From positions 1-7,761 of the forward strand of contig CAYOMP010000131.1 in the NCBI GenBank assembly GCA_964405075.1: a stretch of DNA of 7,761 nt. The letters run 5' to 3'. A model generated the notes under the pieces. The model was not told where the DNA came from and made no database searches. It saw only the letters and a program-made list of their open reading frames with translations. Source of the stretch: CAYOMP01 sp964405075 (GTDB lineage: Bacteria > Bacillota > Clostridia > Lachnospirales > Lachnospiraceae). This document shows, one piece after another, positions 1 through 5,643 of the stretch (position 1 is the stretch's first letter; each line of letters begins with the position of its first letter). The position numbers were made by a program, and so were the translations under genes.

Positions 1-141
1 CCCAAGCAGCAGGAACCACAGATTATACTGCATTCGGCTGGAAAGGTTGTTTTTGAATATCCGCTTGGCTATCAAAAGAATTCCGATGATACCGCTGATA
101 AACACATTGCATATTAAAAAGCGTATCATAAAATCAGCCAC
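1..141 (-). CDS. blaR1: BlaR1/MecR1-type M56 membrane metallopeptidase, N-terminal 47 residues only
   Basis: Members of this family sit in the membrane, sense a signal outside (beta-lactam or cell-wall stress) and use an internal zinc protease to trigger removal of the BlaI repressor. Only the start is in the window, and the frame runs open to the left edge. I chose a GTG start at 139-141: GGAGG lies 8 bases upstream, and the codon begins one base after the blaI stop (TAA-C-GTG), so the two genes are probably translationally coupled. The visible protein begins MADFMIRFLICNVFISG, continues as one hydrophobic helix, then a basic stretch (AKRIFKNN) and QYNLWFLLLG, which opens a second helix. This is the usual N-terminus of the M56 family. 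The HExxH protease motif and any penicillin-sensing domain would lie outside, so the signal sensed cannot be judged. The call rests on the N-terminus plus the blaI neighbour. Confidence 0.85.
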   Translation of the reverse strand, partial: MADFMIRFLICNVFISGIIGILLIAKRIFKNNLSSRMQYNLWFLLLG

Positions 142-142
142 G

Positions 143-529
143 TTAATTGCCTCCTTTTTTTGACCTCTTTGAAAGAAGGGAGCGGAGAGTGTCTATTTCT
201 GTTTCAGACAGTCTGTCATTTTCTATATATGCAGACAACATGGCAGTGATGTCCCCGTCATAGTATCGTTCCAGAAAAGAATTGCTTTCCTGACCGATGT
301 ATTCGCTTTCTTTCACGACAGGGGTATAAACAAACACTCGGCTCTGTTTTTCATAAGTCAGAACGCCTTTAGTTACGAGACGTTTGATTAAAGTCTGTAT
401 CGTCTTAGGACTCCAGCTTGTGGTCTGTAATAATTTATCTGTTATTTCATTTGTACTGATTGGCGCATGTTTCCATACGATTTTCATAACTTCAAATTCA
501 GCTTCAGAAATCTGTGGTAAATTGCTCAT
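143..529 (-). CDS. blaI: BlaI/MecI/CopY-family winged-helix repressor
   Basis: This is a dimeric DNA-binding repressor of 128 residues, the normal size for the family. Residues 7-70 form the winged helix: ISEAEFEVMKIVW (7-19) is the typical first helix, SWSPKTIQTLIKRLVTKG (38-55) covers the recognition helix, and VFVYTPVV (65-72) is the wing. Residues 74-128 are the dimerisation helices, ending in a basic tail (KRSKKGG). In staphylococcal MecI and BlaI, inactivation cuts an Asn-Phe bond near residue 101. The matching stretch here looks like LSAYIEN (98-104), so the bond is probably not conserved exactly; that alignment is by eye. The ATG at 527-529 has AAGGAAGG 7 bases upstream. The gene heads an operon with blaR1, and its own promoter carries a palindrome at the start point, consistent with autoregulation. 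No beta-lactamase gene is in view, so the regulated target may be elsewhere. Confidence 0.93.
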   Translation of the reverse strand: MSNLPQISEAEFEVMKIVWKHAPISTNEITDKLLQTTSWSPKTIQTLIKRLVTKGVLTYEKQSRVFVYTPVVKESEYIGQESNSFLERYYDGDITAMLSAYIENDRLSETEIDTLRSLLSKRSKKGGN

Positions 530-549
530 TTTAAATCCTTCCTTAAATC

Positions 550-561
550 TTACGACTGTAA
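550..561. promoter_or_regulatory. Probable BlaI operator (TTAC-GACT-GTAA)
   Basis: TTAC and GTAA are perfect inverted half-sites around GACT. BlaI/MecI-family operators are built on TAC...GTA half-sites of this kind. The site covers the expected transcription start of the blaI promoter (the -10 box ends at 569), a position where a bound repressor would block initiation. Binding by this BlaI is inferred. Confidence 0.6.
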
Positions 562-568
562 TAAATAT

Positions 569-597
569 ATTATAGATGTTATATATATGGTTGTCAA
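569..597 (-). promoter_or_regulatory. Sigma-A promoter of blaI-blaR1
   Basis: On the minus strand, TTGACA (592-597) is followed by exactly 17 bases and then TATAAT (569-574). Both boxes match the consensus perfectly at the optimal spacing. Transcription should begin around 562, giving a leader of about 33 bases that carries the blaI ribosome site. Such a strong promoter fits a unit that is normally held off by its repressor. Confidence 0.85.
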
Positions 598-622
598 TTT
601 CAGAAAAAAGATAATGACTTGA

Positions 623-817
623 AATGATCTCCCGGGAGAATATGCAAGTTCCATTTTTACGAAGTCACTCAAGGGTGCAAGTGCAAAAGCAAAGGCGAAT
701 GTAGTACAGGTTTTGCCTGAGATGAAGATGGATACACTGTTTCCTTGGAAAAGTTATAAACACTTGAGACGGTGGTTCTTTTGTCAAAACAAATGGCAGG
801 TGATTATATTTACGTGA
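623..817 (+). pseudogene. Open frame without a start; probable gene fragment
   Basis: Bases 598-981 contain no intact gene. One plus-strand frame stays open for 64 codons between TGA (620-622) and TGA (815-817). It has no start codon with a ribosome site; its only ATG codons are internal. The first two thirds look protein-like (GEYASSIFTKSLKGASAKAK, then VVQVLPEMKMDTLFPW), with an alanine/lysine/glycine mix unlike the AT-rich flanks. I do not recognise the family with confidence. It could be debris of a mobile-element protein, or chance. Confidence 0.25.
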
Positions 818-907
818 AATGGCCTATCAGGTAAAAGGAATTGTGTAAATGATTATATTGTGTTAAAGTACAAAATGTGGTTGTTGAATGACACGCTAAA
901 AATGATG

Positions 908-922
908 CATTGTTCAACAATG
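908..922. promoter_or_regulatory. 15-base palindrome, candidate operator upstream of the flavodoxin-ferredoxin gene
   Basis: CATTGTT-C-AACAATG is a perfect inverted repeat with one central base, 60 bases before the GTG start of the next gene. Part of it, ATTGTTCAA, recurs at 954-962, within 20 bases of that ribosome site. A third related element, TTGTTGAA, lies at 881-888 and is the inverse of TTCAACAA (913-920). Repeated half-sites of this kind are typical of a regulator binding region. No regulator is identified, and no clear -35/-10 pair was found. Confidence 0.35.
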
Positions 923-966
923 AATCGATGTTTCAGAACTTTAATGATGTTTGATTGTTCAATTGT

Positions 967-972
967 TGGGAG
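967..972 (+). promoter_or_regulatory. Ribosome binding site that sets the GTG start at 982
   Basis: TGGGAG lies 9 bases before GTG (982-984). The longer in-frame reading from TTG at 955 would place this site inside the coding sequence, has no ribosome site of its own, and adds residues (FNCWEKFI) before the natural flavodoxin first strand. Confidence 0.6.
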
Positions 973-981
973 AAATTTATT

Positions 982-1746
982 GTGAAAAAAATATTAATTC
1001 TGTATTTCTCGGGAGTAGGGAATACAAAGTATGTTGCTGAATGTATGTACCAGAGTATAAAGAAACAGTGTGCCGTTGATATAAAATCTATAGAGGAAAT
1101 ATCTATAAGTTTTGATTTTTCCCAATATGATAAAATTATATTAGGAACTTCAACAATACATTCAGAACCGGCAAAACCTATGAAAGATTTTTTGAAAGCT
1201 ATTAATAGATTGGAAAAACCTATTCCCGCTTTTATTTATGCTACCTACGGATTATATCCGGAAAATGTGCTGAGAGTATTCGCTGATTTATGTATTGTTA
1301 AGAATATTATACCTGTTTGTTATTCCGGATATAGATGCAGAGCAACGGATGGCGTATTGCTTGTTCCATCAATCAAATTTTTGGCAAGAAATGAAAAAAA
1401 CATCAATAAGAAAATTGAAAAAGACGTTAATAAATTTATCATTGAAGATAAAGTCGATTTCAATAAACCTAAATATAAGTGGTATGGATTGTTAAATTAT
1501 CCCAACAAATGGATTGGGCAACACTTTCATTTTGAAATATTTCTTCATAAAAAGCATTGTGTCAAGTGTAATAAATGTGTTGTTAATTGTCCTGTGGGAG
1601 CGATAGAAAGAGATGATTTGGGATACCCTGTCATTAATAGACAAAAATGTATAAATTGTTATAGATGTATACATAATTGTCCCCGTATGGCATTGTCCCT
1701 ATTTAGAAAAAAGAGACATAAAAAAACTATAAAACATGAAAAATAG
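982..1746 (+). CDS. EFR1-type protein: flavodoxin domain fused to a 2x[4Fe-4S] ferredoxin
   Basis: This is a soluble electron-transfer protein of 254 residues, a normal length for the EFR1 group common in clostridia. It starts directly with the first flavodoxin strand (KKILILYFSG). The FMN phosphate loop is SGVGNT at residues 10-15, followed by KYVAE. GTSTIHSEPAKPM and FIYATYGLYPENVL are the later flavodoxin loops. The C-terminal third is a bacterial ferredoxin with two full cluster motifs: Cys193-Cys196-Cys199-Cys203-Pro and Cys223-Cys226-Cys229-Cys233-Pro. The second part of each motif (CPVGAI, CPRMAL) is as expected. A lysine-rich tail ends the protein. In this fold electrons pass between FMN and the clusters; the physiological partner is unknown, and no partner gene is adjacent. 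It stands alone, converging on the hydrolase. The GTG start is preferred over the upstream TTG because of TGGGAG at 967-972. Confidence 0.9.
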   Translation: MKKILILYFSGVGNTKYVAECMYQSIKKQCAVDIKSIEEISISFDFSQYDKIILGTSTIHSEPAKPMKDFLKAINRLEKPIPAFIYATYGLYPENVLRVFADLCIVKNIIPVCYSGYRCRATDGVLLVPSIKFLARNEKNINKKIEKDVNKFIIEDKVDFNKPKYKWYGLLNYPNKWIGQHFHFEIFLHKKHCVKCNKCVVNCPVGAIERDDLGYPVINRQKCINCYRCIHNCPRMALSLFRKKRHKKTIKHEK

Positions 1747-1777
1747 CATCACAAATTTTAAAGTCAAGACTTAAGGA

Positions 1778-1830
1778 AATCCCGTAATTCCTGAGAGGAT
1801 TTTAGAAAGACAATCATAAATTACGGGATT
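1778..1830. repeat. Perfect 12-bp inverted repeat with a 29-base loop, between convergent genes
   Basis: AATCCCGTAATT (1778-1789) is matched exactly by AATTACGGGATT (1819-1830). The hairpin lies 31 bases after the stop of the flavodoxin-ferredoxin gene. There is no T-run after the stem on either strand, so it is not a classic intrinsic terminator. It may stabilise the 3' ends of the converging transcripts or mark an old insertion. Confidence 0.5.
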
Positions 1831-1834
1831 GAGA

Positions 1835-1862
1835 ATATACGCTGGATTAGAAGAGCGTATAT
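1835..1862. terminator. 9-bp perfect hairpin, possible weak terminator of the hydrolase
   Basis: ATATACGCT (1835-1843) pairs with AGCGTATAT (1854-1862) around a 10-base loop. It begins 4 bases past the hydrolase stop codon on the minus strand, the right place for a terminator. The following bases on that strand (TCTCAATCCC) contain no real U-tract, so termination would be weak. Together with the 1778-1830 repeat it fills the convergent gap. Confidence 0.35.
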
Positions 1863-1866
1863 AACG

Positions 1867-2496
1867 TTACTCTAAATTACTATCATAGAAATCAAGAAAT
1901 TCCTGGAATAACTCTTTGTCTAATTTATCATTCCACTTATCTCTGTCTAAATGAGTTTTAAAATATTCCTCTCTATCAGTAATAATACGGTCACGATTTT
2001 CCTCAAGCGTATAATCATAATCAAGAGTGTCATACCACTTGTTTAATTCATCGAAAAGGGAATCGATATATGTTCTGTCATTAAAAACATAATTATGTCC
2101 TGCATCTTCAAACTGAATAAATTTAAAACGTGGATCATCTTTATATTTTTCGTAATACAAATCATAACCGTATTCGATAGGAACCATGCTATCGTCTTTA
2201 CTATGCACAATCAAAACGTCTGCGTCTGATGCTGCAAAGCCATCTAGAGCAGTATTTGAAGCGTATTTACCAAATTTAACCTGATTAATAAGCTTTACAA
2301 AAGGCATCATTAAATAAATACCATTACCTACCTGATTTTTGCCTTTTGCTTCAAATATATCAGTGGAACGGTTAAAACCTGAGCAATCAATAACTGCTTT
2401 GACTTCAGGATGATATGTAAGTACACTACAAACGCTGTATCCACCCCGACTGTGACCAAATAAAACTATAGGTAAATCAGGAAATTTTGTTGTCAA
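1867..2496 (-). CDS. Alpha/beta hydrolase lacking its N-terminal part (probable pseudogene)
   Basis: The protein has the catalytic core of an alpha/beta-hydrolase of the dienelactone-hydrolase/esterase kind: nucleophile elbow GHSRGG (Ser16 counting from the TTG at 2494-2496), the acid in HSKDDSMVP (Asp101 or Asp102) and the base in AGHN (His134). After His134 comes an acidic, charged helical tail of about 75 residues. Proteins of this fold need several strands and the oxyanion region before the nucleophile elbow, usually 80 or more residues; here there are only 15. The frame stays open upstream for eight more codons (IARTFKI leads into the TTG) and then meets a TAG at 2518-2520. No ATG and no ribosome site fit. 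The gene therefore looks 5'-truncated, with the break abutting the antiporter leader. The substrate is unknown and the product is probably inactive. Confidence 0.75.
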   Translation of the reverse strand: MTTKFPDLPIVLFGHSRGGYSVCSVLTYHPEVKAVIDCSGFNRSTDIFEAKGKNQVGNGIYLMMPFVKLINQVKFGKYASNTALDGFAASDADVLIVHSKDDSMVPIEYGYDLYYEKYKDDPRFKFIQFEDAGHNYVFNDRTYIDSLFDELNKWYDTLDYDYTLEENRDRIITDREEYFKTHLDRDKWNDKLDKELFQEFLDFYDSNLE

Positions 2497-2662
2497 TATT
2501 TTAAATGTCCTTGCTATCTACAATATGATGTGTTACACTTTCAACAGAATGAAGGGAATGAGGTTCTCCCTTAGTATTTATATACTTAAACCGCTTATTA
2601 AGCTGATGACTTCTGCGAATAAAGTTACGCAGAAAGTGTCGGCTTTTTTTACGCGAGCAACG

Positions 2663-2668
2663 AGGAGG
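2663..2668 (+). promoter_or_regulatory. Ribosome binding site that sets the antiporter start at 2675
   Basis: A perfect AGGAGG lies 6 bases before ATG (2675-2677). The in-frame ATGs further upstream (first at 2525) have no such site. They would add 50 mostly basic, polar residues ahead of the first membrane helix. Confidence 0.75.
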
Positions 2669-2674
2669 AAAGGG

Positions 2675-3853
2675 ATGTTATTAAGTATTTCACTAATTCT
2701 TATTGTTGGTATGTCAATGGGCTGGATATGCAAAAAAAATAAATTACCAAGTTTAATAGGAATGTTACTTACAGGTATTGTACTAGGACCATATGTCCTT
2801 AATTTGTTAGATGAAAGTATACTTGGAATATCAGCTGAGCTTAGAAAAATAGCATTGATTATTATACTTACAAGAGCTGGTCTTGGTATGGATTTGTCTG
2901 GACTTAAAAAAATAGGAAGACCAGCTGTACTTATGTGCTTTGTTCCAGCAAGTTTTGAATTGCTTGGCATGATTTTGTTAGCTCCAAGACTTATGGGACT
3001 ATCGGTTATTGAGGCTGCCATTATGGGAGCTGTACTTGCGGCAGTTTCACCAGCAGTAGTTGTTCCAAGAATGGTTAAATTAATGGATGAAGGCTATGGT
3101 GTAAAGGAAGGAATACCACAGCTTATTCTTGCAGGAGCATCAGTTGATGATGTATATGTTATTGTTTTATTCTCAACTTTTGTCGGTATGATGCAGGGAG
3201 AAGGAGCATCTGCTATCAATTTTATAAATATTCCAGTTTCCATATTTTTAGGAATGGCAATAGGAGTAGTGATTGGACTAATTTTATCTGAGTTCTTTAA
3301 AAAGGTTCATATAAGAGATACATCAAAGGTACTTATTATATTAAGTATTTCATTTTTACTTGTTGTTATAGAAGATGCACTTATTACACCTATTACATTT
3401 TCTGCTTTGATTGCTATAATGTTTATTGGTATAGGCTTGCAGCGAAAGCGGGATGTTGTAGCTAAAAGACTTTCTGTAAAATATGGGAAAATATGGGTTG
3501 CAGCGGAAGTATTTTTGTTTGTATTAGTAGGTGCTACTGTAAATATAGGATATCTTGGAAAAGTAGGAATACAGGCAATTTTAGTAATCGTTGGTGCGGT
3601 TATTTGTAGAATGCTTGGTGTATTTGTATGTATGTTAGGAACAAGAATTGAAGTAAAAGAAAGAATATTTGCAATGATGGCATATACTCCAAAAGCAACC
3701 GTTCAGGCAGCTATTGGTGGAATACCTTTGTCGCTTGGATTTGCATGTGGAGATATAGTACTTACTGTAGCGGTTCTTGCAATTGTTATTACAGCTCCAC
3801 TTGGGGCATTTGCAATTGATTTGTCTTATAAAAAATTGTTGAAAAAGAGTTAG
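2675..3853 (+). CDS. Cation:proton antiporter (CPA family, Na+/H+ exchanger fold)
   Basis: This is an integral membrane exchanger of 392 residues, moving protons against sodium or potassium across the cell membrane. Its size and continuous run of roughly 11-13 hydrophobic helices fit the Na+/H+ exchanger family. It starts straight in a helix (MLLSISLILIVGMSMGW), followed by KLPSLIGMLLTGIVLGPYVL, the conserved second segment. VSPAVVVPRM and GASVDD hold the ion-binding core. The paired aspartates (158-159) correspond to the site seen in electrogenic members, so exchange of more than one proton per cation is possible; that is inference. A late segment (YTPKATVQAAIGG) contains the usual conserved lysine region. 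There is no C-terminal TrkA or universal-stress domain, so it is the short form. Ion specificity cannot be read. It is transcribed away from the truncated hydrolase; no good promoter was found, and no obvious terminator follows immediately. Confidence 0.9.
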   Translation: MLLSISLILIVGMSMGWICKKNKLPSLIGMLLTGIVLGPYVLNLLDESILGISAELRKIALIIILTRAGLGMDLSGLKKIGRPAVLMCFVPASFELLGMILLAPRLMGLSVIEAAIMGAVLAAVSPAVVVPRMVKLMDEGYGVKEGIPQLILAGASVDDVYVIVLFSTFVGMMQGEGASAINFINIPVSIFLGMAIGVVIGLILSEFFKKVHIRDTSKVLIILSISFLLVVIEDALITPITFSALIAIMFIGIGLQRKRDVVAKRLSVKYGKIWVAAEVFLFVLVGATVNIGYLGKVGIQAILVIVGAVICRMLGVFVCMLGTRIEVKERIFAMMAYTPKATVQAAIGGIPLSLGFACGDIVLTVAVLAIVITAPLGAFAIDLSYKKLLKKS

Positions 3854-3868
3854 ATTATTTATTATTTG

Positions 3869-4091
3869 ATGCAGAATGTTCGTGTTTTTAGTCCTGAGAT
3901 TAATGGGAAAAATTCGAATAGGAAATATGTAAGCTTATACGAATTCGTTGTGCAATACTCGCAAGCTAGTCTTGAATTCAGGGAGATTGCTGTTTGAAGA
4001 AAAACAACATTATTATTTGGGAGAAATAGCGGTTTATAACTATGAAATAGAGGTCTTACAAGTAGAAAAACAGGATACAAATATGGATTAA
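3869..4091 (+). pseudogene. Possible frameshifted small reading frame, family unknown
   Basis: The stretch 3854-4403 has no convincing gene. The first piece reads from ATG 3869 for 42 codons (MQNVRVFSPEINGKN...) to TGA 3995-3997. An overlapping frame shifted by +1 continues with protein-like sequence (LLFEEKQHYYLGEIAVYNY, then EIEVLQVEKQDTNMD) to TAA 4089-4091. Joined by one frameshift near 3985-3995 they would give about 74 residues. There is no ribosome site before the ATG. I do not recognise a family; it may be decayed coding DNA or chance in AT-rich sequence. Confidence 0.2.
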
Positions 4092-4099
4092 AGAAATAG

Positions 4100-4279
4100 A
4101 ATAGGTTTATCTTAAAAAACTACCAGCATAAAGAAAAATTATGTAAAATTTCGGCGAGCACCTACACATTGTGAATTCCACTCCTATACACCAACTTGAT
4201 TAATGCACATATTATAAAGGATGAGAACAAGCTACATGTGTTTGACAGAAATGGAAGAAATGGAACCAGGGGAGAATGA
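4100..4279 (+). pseudogene. Possible gene remnant with one internal stop, family unknown
   Basis: One plus-strand frame runs from just after TAG (4097-4099) to TGA (4277-4279) and is interrupted once, by TGA at 4172-4174. The second half reads PLLYTNLINAHIIKDENK and LHVFDRNGRNGTRGE, which looks like protein rather than spacer. There is no start codon with a ribosome site. It resembles the C-terminal end of a decayed gene, but I cannot name the family. Confidence 0.2.
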
Positions 4280-4329
4280 GTTTATGGAACAATTTCTCTA
4301 AGTCGTTCTAAGAGACAATGGATACAAAG

Positions 4330-4374
4330 ACAGAAAATACCGGCATCTCCTTTGTAGATGCCGGTATTTTCTGT
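4330..4374. terminator. Strong bidirectional intrinsic terminator (19-bp perfect stem)
   Basis: Bases 4330-4348 pair perfectly with 4356-4374 around a 7-base loop (CCTTTGT). The GC-rich core CCGGCATCT is flanked by an A-run on the left and a T-run on the right (TATTTTCTGT), so either strand gives a stem followed by U's. On the minus strand it closes the lacI transcript, about 137 bases after the lacI stop. On the plus strand it would stop any transcript leaving the antiporter region. Confidence 0.85.
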
Positions 4375-4403
4375 ACGGGGGTTATTAGGGGGGACAAAGC
4401 GCC

Positions 4404-4511
4404 TTAAGCAGGTACTACATAGAATACTGTATCTTCGTTGACCTCTGTAATTCTTAAGTAATGATTGCCTATTATGTTGCAGAAAAATTGAGTGAATATC
4501 CAACGGGTCAT
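4404..4511 (-). CDS. Possible 35-residue small protein overlapping the lacI stop
   Basis: The ATG (4509-4511) shares one base with the lacI stop codon (TAATG), the classic arrangement for translational coupling. The frame gives 35 residues: MTRWIFTQFFCN, a hydrophobic start, then HYLRITEVNEDTVFYVVPA, a well-formed alternating strand-like end, and stops with TAA 29 bases before the terminator hairpin. The weak point is initiation: the only purine-rich run (GGGGGA) is about 14 bases upstream. It may be a real small protein, the worn C-terminus of a lost gene brought next to lacI, or chance. No family is recognised. Confidence 0.25.
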   Translation of the reverse strand: MTRWIFTQFFCNIIGNHYLRITEVNEDTVFYVVPA

Positions 4512-5512
4512 TACCCAAGTGTTGTTCCCCCATATTCGTAAGTAACTGGAAGAAGAGTCAAAGTAGGCATAGGGTTATTTTCCTCATCAAGAATCAAATC
4601 AATACATTTTTTTGCAATCTCGGGTAAAGGCTGTCTTATTGTTGAAACAATGTATTCATCGTAAGGGTAGAATTTTTTTGTGCCATCAAATCCAATTACC
4701 TGTACATCGTCTGGTACAGAGTATCCTAATTCTTTAAGAACGTGAATAGCAATGCATGCATGCAGGTCAGTATTTGCAAAAATACCGTCAAAATCTAGCG
4801 AATGTGCAGTTTTGTTTTCGTGTGCCTTTATAAAGTTATAAATAGCATCCTGACAATCCTCGGAATCATCGGTGTAAAGATAGATTGGTGTTATTTTGTT
4901 TCTTTGGCAAGCTTCCATATATCCATCAAATCGTTTATCGGCTTCACCTGGAAAAGTGGAATGAAAACCAATAAAGACAGGAGATTTACAACCAAATTCC
5001 AAAAGCTTTTGAATCGCCAGCATACCGCCTTCATAATTATCGGATGCAATTCTCGAAATTTGATGATTTTCAAATTGGCGGTCGAAAGCAATCAGAGGGA
5101 TATGGTCTGGAACTTGATTGCTGATATCGGAGTAAGTAAGTGCTATAATGCCGTCAGTTTTACTCTGAGAAGCTAATAACAAATAATCAATCTCTTTCTC
5201 TGGAATGCCGTTAGAACAGCACAGAATAAGTTTACGACCGTGAGCATATGCCTGCTGTTCCACTTCATAAGCAAAATTAGCATAAAAAGGAAGATTGAGG
5301 GAAGGAATAATGAGGGTTATTGTTTCGGTTTTGGATGTTTTTAATCCTCGGGCATAAGTATTCACCTGATAATTTAATTTTTTAATAGCAGCTTCTACTT
5401 TAATTTTGTAGGTTTCTCCTACCGGTATCCCATTTATTACTTTTGAAACTGTTCCAAGAGCGACACCGGCTTCTCTGGCAACATCCTTCATTGTTGGTGT
5501 GTTTTTTTTCAT
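4511..5512 (-). CDS. LacI-family sugar-responsive transcriptional regulator
   Basis: This is a 333-residue repressor of normal LacI/GalR length. Residues 7-28 are the helix-turn-helix (TMKDVAREAGVALGTVSKVI). The hinge helix is NTYARGLK (51-58); Leu57 matches the leucine that LacI and PurR wedge into the central CpG of the operator. From about 66 on is the periplasmic-binding-protein-like sensor domain, with GIIALTYSD, DGIFANTD and VIGFDGT as core strands and STIRQP as the conserved late motif. The ligand is probably a sugar, not determined here. The ATG at 5510-5512 has GGAGG 8 bases upstream. The gene is divergent from two sugar-permease genes, and the gap holds two identical palindromes with a central CG, so it almost certainly controls that transporter. 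Regulation by LacI is worth noting because LplB/YtcP-type transporters are often paired with AraC or two-component regulators instead. Confidence 0.95.
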   Translation of the reverse strand: MKKNTPTMKDVAREAGVALGTVSKVINGIPVGETYKIKVEAAIKKLNYQVNTYARGLKTSKTETITLIIPSLNLPFYANFAYEVEQQAYAHGRKLILCCSNGIPEKEIDYLLLASQSKTDGIIALTYSDISNQVPDHIPLIAFDRQFENHQISRIASDNYEGGMLAIQKLLEFGCKSPVFIGFHSTFPGEADKRFDGYMEACQRNKITPIYLYTDDSEDCQDAIYNFIKAHENKTAHSLDFDGIFANTDLHACIAIHVLKELGYSVPDDVQVIGFDGTKKFYPYDEYIVSTIRQPLPEIAKKCIDLILDEENNPMPTLTLLPVTYEYGGTTLG

Positions 5513-5564
5513 ACTATGTACCTCCGTATAGCTTTAGATAATCTGAGTTTGTACAATCAGAAAT

Positions 5565-5593
5565 AATATATAGCATATATAAAAAAATCTCAA
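5565..5593 (-). promoter_or_regulatory. Probable lacI promoter
   Basis: On the minus strand, TTGAGA (5588-5593), 17 bases, then TATATT (5565-5570), each one mismatch from consensus. Transcription would start near 5558, about 45 bases before the lacI ATG. The nearer palindrome (5632-5643) lies some 75-85 bases upstream of this start, so direct blocking of lacI is less likely than of the permease operon. Confidence 0.55.
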
Positions 5594-5631
5594 AATAATA
5601 TGTTCTTAACAATTTTATTATACATAAAAAG

Positions 5632-5643
5632 TGAAACGTTTCA
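5632..5643. promoter_or_regulatory. LacI-type operator O1, TGAAACGTTTCA
   Basis: A perfect 12-base palindrome with a central CG, the hallmark of LacI/GalR operators. It is identical to the copy at 5764-5775; the centres are 132 bases apart. The pair in one divergent gap beside a LacI gene makes assignment to that protein strong by context. Confidence 0.85.

Noticed and set aside
384..575. Plus-strand reading frame of 63 residues across the start of blaI
   Set aside because: It is antisense to blaI and its promoter, has no ribosome site and looks like a shadow frame.
955..981. TTG start for the flavodoxin-ferredoxin gene
   Set aside because: It has no ribosome site, and the extra nine residues precede the natural first strand; GTG at 982 with TGGGAG upstream fits better.
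1778..1830. Riboswitch between the convergent genes
   Set aside because: It lies downstream of both genes, and no known riboswitch core was recognised in the loop.
2511..2539. TTGCTA and TACACT at 17-base spacing as the antiporter promoter
   Set aside because: Each box matches the consensus at only four of six positions, too weak to call in AT-rich DNA.
3862..4080. Minus-strand 72-residue frame
   Set aside because: It has no ribosome site and no recognisable domain; the plus-strand frames are at least as protein-like.
4282..4533. Minus-strand 83-residue frame overlapping the end of lacI
   Set aside because: It reads straight through both arms of the terminator hairpin, so it is very unlikely to be translated in full.
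5632..5643. Catabolite-response (CcpA cre) site instead of a dedicated operator
   Set aside because: A cre site normally spans 14 bases with a non-palindromic spacer on each side of CG; here the palindrome is a compact 12 bases, duplicated, beside a LacI gene. CcpA overlap is not excluded.
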